Both the position numbers and the translations under genes were made by a program. The notes under the pieces are model-generated. The model searched no databases, had not been told where the DNA came from, and saw only the letters and a program-made list of their open reading frames with translations. From Dehalococcoidia bacterium (GTDB taxonomy: Bacteria; Chloroflexota; Dehalococcoidia; Bin125): a stretch of DNA of 5,046 nucleotides. The stretch is from positions 1 through 5,046 of the forward strand of contig RKRS01000079.1 of the NCBI GenBank assembly GCA_007571275.1. The letters run 5' to 3'. How positions within the stretch are numbered: position 1 is the first letter of the stretch; each line of letters begins with the position of its first letter. Shown here one piece after another: positions 1 through 5,046 of this stretch.

Positions 1-201
1 CTGATCGACGCAGCGGAGGTTCGCTACCTGCTCGCGCTGCAGGCGGTGATCCACCGCGAGAGCGGCGCTCTGCTGATGGTGGATCTCGCGATCACGCTGG
101 CCGACGACGGCGCCGCCTCGGACATTCGCTGGCAGACTGAGCTGGTCGGATATGACCGGGCGGTTGATTTCCCCGAGGTGGAGCCGTCGGCGGGCGACTG
201 A
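1..201 (+). CDS. C-terminal end of a probable LolA/LppX-like lipoprotein (partial, 5' end outside window)
   Basis: Frame 1 is open from the left edge to the TGA at 199-201, giving 66 residues and no start. The tail reads as alternating beta-strands: VRYLLALQAVIHRESGALL, then LMVDLAITLADDG, then DIRWQTELVGYDRAVDFPEV, ending EPSAGD. The order 'Ser-Gly-Ala turn, strand, charged turn, strand with T-E-L, then VDFPEVEP' matches the ends of both halves of the lipoprotein at 1359-3149 (ITTTHL-type strand then PIQFPKPEP; LATEVSF then DPVQFSQP). I therefore infer a paralogue in the same LolA/LppX-like fold class. The signal peptide and most of the domain lie upstream, so the lipoprotein status is only by analogy. 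That this is a real coding end is fairly sure; the family is moderately sure. Confidence 0.7.
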   Translation: MIDAAEVRYLLALQAVIHRESGALLMVDLAITLADDGAASDIRWQTELVGYDRAVDFPEVEPSAGD

Positions 202-211
202 GCGACGGCTC
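181..211 (+). terminator. Perfect 9-bp inverted repeat spanning the stop codon of the first gene
   Basis: GAGCCGTCG at 181-189 is followed by its exact reverse complement CGACGGCTC at 203-211, with a 13-base loop that holds the TGA stop (199-201). The RNA could form a GC-rich stem right at the end of the upstream gene. No run of T follows, so it is not a classic intrinsic terminator. It could be a Rho-type or mRNA-stabilising 3' stem, or chance in GC-rich sequence. Confidence 0.3.
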
Positions 212-235
212 TTGGCCACTACGAAGGGCTGTTTC

Positions 236-260
236 GGAACGGCTGCTGCGGAAAGGCGTA
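236..260 (+). promoter_or_regulatory. Candidate ECF-sigma-type promoter for the propeller gene
   Basis: GGAAC at 236-240 is separated by exactly 16 bases from CGTA at 257-260. Many ECF (extracytoplasmic function) sigma factors use an AAC-containing -35 and a CGT-containing -10 at this spacing, such as Bacillus SigW (TGAAAC-N16-CGTA) and the actinobacterial GGAAC-N16-CGTT type. The start site would fall near 266-268, giving a leader of about 28 bases that includes the ribosome binding site. No good housekeeping -35/-10 pair is visible in this gap. The call rests on nine bases plus spacing, so it is tentative. Confidence 0.35.
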
Positions 261-280
261 CCCTGAGCGCGTTGTATGCA

Positions 281-288
281 GGAAGAGG
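281..288 (+). promoter_or_regulatory. Ribosome binding site for the propeller gene
   Basis: GGAAGAGG lies six bases before the ATG at 295. It is a good purine-rich Shine-Dalgarno sequence and supports that start codon. Confidence 0.7.
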
Positions 289-294
289 CACAGT

Positions 295-1275
295 ATGTCG
301 GACCAGATCACGATTCACGTTGGCACAATTGGACAGGGACTCTGGCGCTCGCCCGATGGCGGAGGCGTCTGGCAGAAGGGTCGCGCGGTGGGCGAGCTGT
401 CGGTTCGCTCGCTGATCGTCTTCCCCGATGATCCCAACCGCCTGATGGCGGGCTCCGACGAGGGATTGCTGGCCTCGAGCAACAACGGTTCCAGCTGGGA
501 GCTGGTCGACAGCTATGAACCTGATCGTCAGACCTGGTCGTTGGCGGTTGATCCGACGGACGCGAATACGATTTTCGCCGGCGGACGGCCCGGGCTGCGA
601 CGTTCCCGCGACGGCGGCCACTCGTGGGATGAGTTGCCAGTCCAGATCGTCGAAGAATGTCCGATCGGCACGCCGCGGACGACGGTCGTGGTGATCGATC
701 CGCTCAACTCTCAGCGCGTCTACGCCGGGGTCGAGGTTGACGGGGTGCACAAGTCGATCGACGGCGGTGATTCCTGGGTACGCGGCAATCCGCTTGGCCC
801 CGAGACGTTCCAGGCCGACATTCACTGCATGGGTCGCGCCTCAACGCCTGCTGGCGCGACGACGTTCGCCACCAGTCCGTTTGGGATTGCCCGCTCGGAC
901 GACGAGGGCGAGTCCTGGCTGCAGCACGAGTTCGCGCCGTTGACGGAGCGAACACAGCGCAGCTACTGCCGCGCGATGTTGGTCAAGCACGACGATCCGA
1001 ACACGATCTTCGTCGCCTCGGGCGATGGTATTCCGGGTACGACCGGCGCGATCCAGCGCACGACTGACGGTGGCGCGACCTGGGCGCCATGTGATCTGCC
1101 GGCCGCGCCGAACTCCGTGATCTACTGGCTGGCCAGCCACGCCGACGCTCCGGACGTGATCGTCGCCGCGACGCTCTACGGCTACGTCTATCTGAGCGAG
1201 GACGGCGGCGATTCGTGGCGCAAGCTGGACAAAGAGTTCGGAGAAATCCGGGCGCTCGCTCTGTCTACTGCTTAG
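295..1275 (+). CDS. Seven-bladed Asp-box (BNR/sialidase-like) beta-propeller protein, function unknown
   Basis: The 326-residue product carries seven copies of the Asp-box pattern S/T-x-D-x-G-x-x-W, ending at Trp26, 68, 111, 161, 208, 263 and 308, one per blade at 42-55 residue intervals. Copy 2 has Asn for Asp (SSNNGSSW) and copy 5 has Glu for the usual second Gly (SDDEGESW). Each is preceded by the usual 'hydrophobic strand, D-P-x-(D/N), strand, G-x-G' blade, for example WSLAVDPTDANTIFAGG. The last strand, IRALALS after Trp308, can close the ring with the N-terminal strands. Related propellers include VPS10/sortilin-like and HCF136-like proteins; Asp-boxes are structural and do not show enzyme activity. 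I see no sialidase Arg triad or FRIP motif. No signal peptide or membrane segment is present, so it is probably cytosolic. The start is supported by GGAAGAGG. Its ligand or partner is unknown. Confidence 0.9.
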   Translation: MSDQITIHVGTIGQGLWRSPDGGGVWQKGRAVGELSVRSLIVFPDDPNRLMAGSDEGLLASSNNGSSWELVDSYEPDRQTWSLAVDPTDANTIFAGGRPGLRRSRDGGHSWDELPVQIVEECPIGTPRTTVVVIDPLNSQRVYAGVEVDGVHKSIDGGDSWVRGNPLGPETFQADIHCMGRASTPAGATTFATSPFGIARSDDEGESWLQHEFAPLTERTQRSYCRAMLVKHDDPNTIFVASGDGIPGTTGAIQRTTDGGATWAPCDLPAAPNSVIYWLASHADAPDVIVAATLYGYVYLSEDGGDSWRKLDKEFGEIRALALSTA

Positions 1276-1278
1276 TGC

Positions 1279-1306
1279 CGTCGGGTCTTGTCTGACCGAT
1301 CCGACG
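1279..1306 (+). terminator. Hairpin just after the propeller gene, possible terminator
   Basis: CGTCGGGTC at 1279-1287 pairs with GATCCGACG at 1298-1306: nine pairs including one G-T, around a ten-base loop, starting three bases after the TAG stop. An alternative inner fold pairs GGTC (1284-1287) with GACC (1294-1297). The following bases are pyrimidine-rich (CCCGCTCTC) but contain no T run, so intrinsic termination would be weak. It does suggest that the propeller transcript ends or is processed before the lipoprotein gene. Confidence 0.4.
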
Positions 1307-1347
1307 CCCGCTCTCAACCTGGTCGCGCGATACAGTGAATCCCGTAC

Positions 1348-1353
1348 GGGAGG
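1348..1353 (+). promoter_or_regulatory. Ribosome binding site that fixes the lipoprotein start at 1359
   Basis: GGGAGG lies five bases before the ATG at 1359. A GTG in the same frame at 1335 would add eight residues (starting MNPVREAS) before the signal peptide, but it has no comparable Shine-Dalgarno sequence and would place this GGGAGG inside the gene. The ATG start puts a charged residue directly ahead of the hydrophobic core, as expected for a lipoprotein signal. Confidence 0.7.
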
Positions 1354-1358
1354 CCTCT

Positions 1359-3149
1359 ATGCGCGCATTATTTCTGTTTCTGATCGCCGCTGTCACTGCG
1401 CTCGGAACGTTGCTGGTCGCTTGCGGTGGCGATGACGAACAGCAACAGCTTGCGCAGCCTGAGCAGTCTGCGAGCGCGAGCGCGGCTGCGCCCGCGTCGG
1501 ACGAAGGCGGTTCGGAGACTGCTCAGCAGCCTGCTGAGCCACAGCCTGAACCAGAGCCGAGCCCTGAGGCGCAGCCCGAGGTTCCGCTGTACGTCGAAGC
1601 GTTGGCCGCCTACGAGGCGTGGATGGCCAGCGTTACCTCCTTCGAGGTCCTCCATGAACTCGATATGGAGCTGGGCGGTCTCGCCATGCAAATCACTGCC
1701 GCCAGCAGCGCGCAACTGGAGCCGTTCATGCTGCTGACCTCCATCGACGCCAGTTCGCTCCTGGGCCTGGCTGGAGTGGAGAGCGGCGAGGATCAGGCTG
1801 ACCCCGAGCAGGCTCTGGAGATGAGGCTCCTCATGTCCGAGGACGCGGCCTATCTCTCCATGCCCCAGCTCAATGGCTGGGTAGACATGAGCGATCAGGT
1901 CGATGCAGTGCTCGGTGGCCTCGGCTCGTTGCTCGGCGCGAACCCCAGTACGTTGGCTGATCCCGGGGAATTGGGACAGGCCTTTGGCTGTGTCGACGCC
2001 GTTGGCGGTTCGGCTGCTCAGGGACAGCATCTGGATCAAGCGGTCTGGTTCATCGAGTGCGACATCGATGTGGACGCGCTCAATGAGGCGACTGCGCAGC
2101 TGCTGGAAGAGCAGGGCATCGAGCTGATTGACAGCGGTATCGAAACGCTGAGTATGCGTCTGGCAATCAGCCAGGCGAGCGGCGCGCCGGTATTGGTCGA
2201 GACGGAAGCGACGCTACGCGATGACGTCGGCCTGATGGGTGGTCTGACAGACACGAGCTCGGGCGCAGACGATGACGCGCCGCCGGCCTTGCGCATCTCG
2301 ACGACAACCCATCTGATCAGCTGGAACGAGCCGATCCAGTTCCCCAAACCTGAGCCACTGGTCGATGGCTCGCTGCTCGGAATTCTGCCGGAATCGGATA
2401 ACGTCGCTGCTGTCAGTAACAGCAGTAGTAGCGAAAACGCCGTCCCCGTCGTTGCGCAGGCGCTACCGACAGCCGAGCAGTTGCTTGACCTCGTGGCCGG
2501 GTGGGTTGAGGGCGCTGACGAGATGCATATCCAACTCGTCAGTCAGGCGGTCATCGACGGCGAGGCGCGTCGCGCGTCGACGTTCGTCCGCGGCTCGCGC
2601 AGCCAGGGCGCATTTGAGACCACGGTCAGCATCGACGACGCGAGCCCGGTCCGCCTGCTCTGGAACCGGGATGGCCTCTGGACGAGCGATGCGGATGTGG
2701 CTGGACAGCCGGGCTGGACGCTGTCCAATCCCGCCGTGCTTGGCTTCGCCGGCATGACGGTTGATCAGTTTCTCGCAACGCCCGATCGACTCAACCTCGC
2801 GCCACTGCGATCGCTGCTCGATCTGTCCTGGCTCAGCAGGACGATCGAAGGCGACGCGCCACCCGTTTACGAACTCGGGATCGAGAGCGGGCCGCTTGCT
2901 CCGGGTGATGCGCACTTCGACCAGATCGTTGCCATTCTGAAGGGCGCTACAACGGAGTTGCTGGCCGAGAGCGTCGTATTCGATGCCATTGACAGCTTTT
3001 CGACGACCCTCACGGTGATCGGCGCCGACGGCGAGATCGCCGGCCAGGTGACCGCGGCCGTGTTCGAGACCAGCGCTGGCCGAGTCGAGCTCGCCACCGA
3101 GGTCAGCTTCCTGGACGATCCAGTGCAATTTTCCCAGCCGACGGAGTAG
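1359..3149 (+). CDS. Two-domain LolA/LppX-like lipoprotein, function unknown
   Basis: This 596-residue protein begins with a short lipoprotein signal peptide: Arg2, a hydrophobic core at residues 3-20, and the lipobox LVAC with Cys22 as the predicted lipidated residue. An acidic GGDDE patch and a Gln/Ser/Ala then Pro/Glu-rich tether fill residues 23-76. Two similar halves follow, about 77-333 and 369-596, joined by a linker with a Ser run (SNSSSSEN). Each half starts with a helix bearing a Trp (AYEAWMASV; LDLVAGWVEGA), continues through beta-strands and a Trp-containing turn (NGWVDMS; PGWTLSN), and ends with long strands and a P-x-Q-F-x-x-P motif (PIQFPKPEP; DPVQFSQP). That layout suggests the half-barrel fold of LolA or mycobacterial LppX/LprG, which bind lipids, but I infer this from pattern, not a search. 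C211 and C234 could form a disulfide in the first half. It should sit on the outer face of the membrane. The ligand is unknown. Confidence 0.85.
   Translation: MRALFLFLIAAVTALGTLLVACGGDDEQQQLAQPEQSASASAAAPASDEGGSETAQQPAEPQPEPEPSPEAQPEVPLYVEALAAYEAWMASVTSFEVLHELDMELGGLAMQITAASSAQLEPFMLLTSIDASSLLGLAGVESGEDQADPEQALEMRLLMSEDAAYLSMPQLNGWVDMSDQVDAVLGGLGSLLGANPSTLADPGELGQAFGCVDAVGGSAAQGQHLDQAVWFIECDIDVDALNEATAQLLEEQGIELIDSGIETLSMRLAISQASGAPVLVETEATLRDDVGLMGGLTDTSSGADDDAPPALRISTTTHLISWNEPIQFPKPEPLVDGSLLGILPESDNVAAVSNSSSSENAVPVVAQALPTAEQLLDLVAGWVEGADEMHIQLVSQAVIDGEARRASTFVRGSRSQGAFETTVSIDDASPVRLLWNRDGLWTSDADVAGQPGWTLSNPAVLGFAGMTVDQFLATPDRLNLAPLRSLLDLSWLSRTIEGDAPPVYELGIESGPLAPGDAHFDQIVAILKGATTELLAESVVFDAIDSFSTTLTVIGADGEIAGQVTAAVFETSAGRVELATEVSFLDDPVQFSQPTE
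1431..1586 (+). repeat. Low-complexity tether-coding stretch of the two-domain lipoprotein
   Basis: Codons 25-76 encode a disordered spacer: first Asp/Glu/Gln, then Ser/Ala (SASASAAAPAS), then Pro/Glu/Gln (AEPQPEPEPSPEAQPEVP). The DNA shows repeated CAGCCTGA-like units. Such spacers hold a folded lipoprotein domain away from the membrane. It is part of the gene, not a mobile repeat. Confidence 0.75.
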
Positions 3150-3184
3150 CTCGACGCCCGGTCAACGGCGCCCATTCCTGAACG

Positions 3185-3214
3185 TTGATACAGCGTGTTA
3201 GCCTGCACTTCAAT
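3185..3214 (+). promoter_or_regulatory. Weak housekeeping-type promoter candidate for the solute-binding protein gene
   Basis: TTGATA at 3185-3190 matches five of six bases of the -35 consensus. After 18 bases comes TTCAAT at 3209-3214, matching four of six of the -10 but lacking the important second-position A. The 140-base gap between the two lipoprotein genes leaves room for an own promoter, and no strong terminator stem is visible after the upstream stop. An alternative -10 (TAGCCT, 3199-3204) lacks a good -35. Confidence 0.25.
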
Positions 3215-3276
3215 ATGCCGGTGCGCGCAGAGCGATGGTTGGCCGTTCCGTCATTCGGCTGGCAAGCGCCCGACAG

Positions 3277-3282
3277 AAAGGA
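3277..3282 (+). promoter_or_regulatory. Ribosome binding site for the solute-binding protein gene
   Basis: AAAGGA lies seven bases before the ATG at 3290. In-frame ATGs at 3317 and 3332 lack a Shine-Dalgarno sequence, so 3290 is preferred; all three keep the twin-arginine motif. Confidence 0.65.
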
Positions 3283-3289
3283 CAACTAG

Positions 3290-5046
3290 ATGAGTACTCG
3301 CAATTATTGGCAGCGCATGCGTCGCAACAAGATGTCGCGGCGGTCGCTGTTGCGCGCCTCGGCCCGCGCCGGTGTCGGCGCGGCAGGTCTGGCGCTGGTC
3401 GGTTGTGGTGATGACGATGACGACGCCCAGCAGACCGCAGCTCAGGTCCAACAAGCGCAGCCGCAGGAGCAGCAGACCGCGGCCGCCGATCAACAGGCTC
3501 AGCAGCAAGAGCAACAGGTCGCGCCGGCCCAGGATCAGCAACAACAGCAGCAGCAGGCGACGGTCGCCCAGGCTCAAGCAGCGAGCGGTCCCGCCATCGC
3601 GCCGATCTGGCGCGCGGGCGTCCACCTCAACACCACCTCGCTCGACCCGCATATGGGCAGTTCCGGCACTGACGCTTACTTCTTTCAGCCATTCCATGAC
3701 TACCTCGTGATGCACGATACGGAGAACAATCAGCGCGGCGACATCTCGCTAGCGGAGAGTTGGGAATTCCCGGACAACACGACGATCATCTTCTCGCTGC
3801 GTGATGGCGTGAGTTTCCACAACGGCGACCCGTTTACCTCTGAGGATGTTCGGCTGAACCTCGAACGGGTAACGACAGACTCTACGCCAAAGCCGAACTT
3901 CGAGGTGGTACATACGGTCGAGACGCCGGATGAGCGTACGGCCACCTATCTCCTCTCTGAGCCGTCCGCCGCTGTCATGCACCTGCTCGGTGACCGCGCC
4001 GGCGCGATGGTCCACGTCCCCACCGCCGACGAACTTGGCGATCAGTATGGCCTCAACCCGGTCGGCACCGGCCCATACAGCTTCGTTGAATGGGTTGACC
4101 AGTCGCACGTGTTGGGCAAGCGCAATCCCAACCACTGGATGCGCGGCCCCGAGCCAGGCTCGGCCTCGGGCGCCCAGGTGCCGTTCTTCGATGAAATGCG
4201 CTACGACATCATCACCGAGAACTCGACCCTGATTGCGAGCGGCTTGGCCGGCGACCTCGACACCATGTTTGTGCCCGAGCCGCAGTTCATCCCGCAGGTT
4301 GAGGATGACGCGGACTGGCGCATCGTGAAGATGGAAGGCGCCTTCGTCTCGGAGATTTTGGTCTTCAACGCGAAGAAGCCGCCGTTGGAGAACATGAACC
4401 TGCGTCTCGCAATCATGCACGCCGTGCACCCCGAGGCGGTCAACCAAGCCGTCCACAATAACCTGATGATCCAGGCGCTGGGCGGTCAGTGGCCGAACGG
4501 GACGCTGGCTTACTCCGAGGTGCCTGGCAACCCGCAGGTCGCCTACCCGAACATCGCCGACCGCCGCGAGCGGGCCAAGGAACTGCTGGCGATGTCGGGC
4601 GTCGACGTCGAGGCGATCAACGCTGACGGCGGACTCAAGCTGACCACCTACGTCAACCAGGTTAAGATCGACGCCTGCCAGATCTACGTCCAGCAGATCA
4701 AGGAAGTGCTCGGCATCGACGTTGTCTTCGAGCCGCTGGAGCTGGTCCAGTTTATTCCCGCCTTCTTCGACAACGCGGAATATCACATGACCGTGACCGG
4801 CTGGTCGCGTTACCCGGAACCCGACTGGATCGCCTCGCTCGCCTACACCGAGGATGGTCGATACAACCCGGCCGACGGAAACGGGGCCAAGGGCCCAATC
4901 CACCCGGATCTGGACCAACTCGTTTCAGACGCCCGCGCGACCTTCGACGTCGAAGAGCGGCGCGAATACTACGCCCAGATCAACGACATCATCGTCGGCG
5001 AGGGCAACTTCTACACGATGCTCTACGGGGTCAACTTCACCGGTGT
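3290..5046 (+). CDS. ABC transporter substrate-binding protein, family 5 (peptide/nickel type), Tat lipoprotein; 3' end outside window
   Basis: The frame is open from ATG to the right edge, 585 codons without a stop. The N-terminus has a twin-arginine signal, S-R-R-S-L-L-R at residues 16-22, then a hydrophobic stretch and lipobox LVGC with Cys39 as the predicted lipid anchor, so it is probably exported by Tat and anchored outside the membrane. Five Asp and a Gln-rich tether (about 46-98) follow. The binding domain starts near Trp107 and shows SBP_bac_5 hallmarks: LDPH (118-121), LAESWEF, LRDGVSFHNGDPFTSEDV (170-187) and NPVGTGPYSF (256-265). Further on are the DLDTMFVPEP, LVFNAKKPPL...NLRLAI and GWSRYPEPDW segments. 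By comparison with the family, a few dozen residues are missing. It should deliver its ligand to a Dpp/Opp-type permease and ATPases, expected downstream. Peptide is the usual substrate, but sugars, nickel and others occur and the sequence does not decide. Confidence 0.93.
   Translation, partial: MSTRNYWQRMRRNKMSRRSLLRASARAGVGAAGLALVGCGDDDDDAQQTAAQVQQAQPQEQQTAAADQQAQQQEQQVAPAQDQQQQQQQATVAQAQAASGPAIAPIWRAGVHLNTTSLDPHMGSSGTDAYFFQPFHDYLVMHDTENNQRGDISLAESWEFPDNTTIIFSLRDGVSFHNGDPFTSEDVRLNLERVTTDSTPKPNFEVVHTVETPDERTATYLLSEPSAAVMHLLGDRAGAMVHVPTADELGDQYGLNPVGTGPYSFVEWVDQSHVLGKRNPNHWMRGPEPGSASGAQVPFFDEMRYDIITENSTLIASGLAGDLDTMFVPEPQFIPQVEDDADWRIVKMEGAFVSEILVFNAKKPPLENMNLRLAIMHAVHPEAVNQAVHNNLMIQALGGQWPNGTLAYSEVPGNPQVAYPNIADRRERAKELLAMSGVDVEAINADGGLKLTTYVNQVKIDACQIYVQQIKEVLGIDVVFEPLELVQFIPAFFDNAEYHMTVTGWSRYPEPDWIASLAYTEDGRYNPADGNGAKGPIHPDLDQLVSDARATFDVEERREYYAQINDIIVGEGNFYTMLYGVNFTG
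3425..3583 (+). repeat. CAG/CAA-rich stretch encoding a Gln-rich tether
   Basis: Codons 46-98 of the solute-binding protein hold 26 Gln in 53 residues, mixed with Ala and a few acidic residues, including seven Gln in a row at 3536-3556 (mixed CAG and CAA). It is a spacer between the lipid-anchored Cys39 and the binding domain. The near-repetitive CAG run could vary in length by slippage. Confidence 0.8.

Noticed and set aside
152..415. Plus-strand frame of 87 codons bridging the first gene end and the propeller start
   Set aside because: Arg-rich product out of frame with both supported genes, no ribosome binding site, and it would overlap the well-supported ATG at 295.
841..1317. Minus-strand open frame of 158 codons across the end of the propeller gene
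   Set aside because: Overlaps a gene with seven clear Asp-boxes; its product shows no fold signature.
1368..2039. Minus-strand open frame of 223 codons inside the two-domain lipoprotein
   Set aside because: Also aligned with sense codons and ending at a sense TTA; its product is rich in Arg/Leu runs mirrored from the tether, with no domain.
2463..3128. Minus-strand open frame of 221 codons in the second half of the lipoprotein
   Set aside because: Codon-aligned shadow bounded by a sense CTA at 2463; no recognisable motif and no ribosome binding site noted.
3155..3170. Possible terminator stem after the two-domain lipoprotein (CGCC ... GGCG)
   Set aside because: Only four pairs with an eight-base loop and no T run; below what random GC-rich sequence gives.
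3425..3583. CAG-rich stretch considered as a CRISPR-like or tandem repeat array
   Set aside because: No regular repeat-spacer unit; it is in-frame Gln codons of a tether.
3372..3710. Plus-strand frame of 112 codons inside the Gln-rich tether region
   Set aside because: Shifted reading of CAG repeats giving Ser/Arg runs; the sense frame carries the lipobox and binding domain.
3251..3715. Minus-strand open frame of 154 codons with Leu-rich runs, looking like a membrane segment
   Set aside because: The Leu runs are the antisense reading of the CAG/CAA tether, not a true transmembrane helix.
3749..4918. Long 389-codon open frame on the minus strand inside the solute-binding protein gene
   Set aside because: It is codon-aligned with the sense gene, so it stays open only because TTA, CTA and TCA codons are rare in this GC-rich gene; it ends exactly at the sense CTA at 3749. 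The sense protein has clear family motifs and the antisense one has none.

Overview
The window is GC-rich bacterial DNA with four genes, all on the plus strand. Two are lipoproteins with acidic and Gln/Pro/Glu-rich tethers after the lipid-bearing Cys, one is a cytosolic Asp-box propeller, and one is a Tat-type family 5 solute-binding lipoprotein. This mix is most reminiscent of Chloroflexota (Thermomicrobia or relatives, including metagenomic lineages). That placement is inferred from protein style and base composition; there is no marker gene.

Layout. Bases 1-201 are the last 66 codons of a gene that starts outside the window; its product resembles both halves of the lipoprotein further downstream. 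Bases 202-294 are a short gap with an inverted repeat at the stop codon, an ECF-sigma-like promoter candidate and a Shine-Dalgarno sequence. Bases 295-1275 encode a 326-residue protein with seven Asp-box motifs, read as a seven-bladed beta-propeller without a signal peptide. A hairpin follows at 1279-1306. Bases 1359-3149 encode a 596-residue lipoprotein with two similar halves, best described as LolA/LppX-like. Bases 3150-3289 are a 140-base gap with a weak promoter candidate. From 3290 to the right edge runs an incomplete ABC-transporter substrate-binding protein of the peptide/nickel family (SBP_bac_5).

How they fit together. The substrate-binding protein should feed a Dpp/Opp-type importer whose permease and ATPase genes would be expected just beyond the right edge. 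The two LolA/LppX-like proteins are cell-surface lipoproteins that may bind hydrophobic ligands. The propeller may be a protein-interaction scaffold. Nothing in the sequence ties the four into one pathway, and each gap has some sign of separate transcription. I see no CRISPR array, insertion sequence, RNA gene, phage or defence module. I found no convincing new system; the most unusual points are the three related lipoprotein modules around the propeller gene and the ECF-like promoter in front of it.
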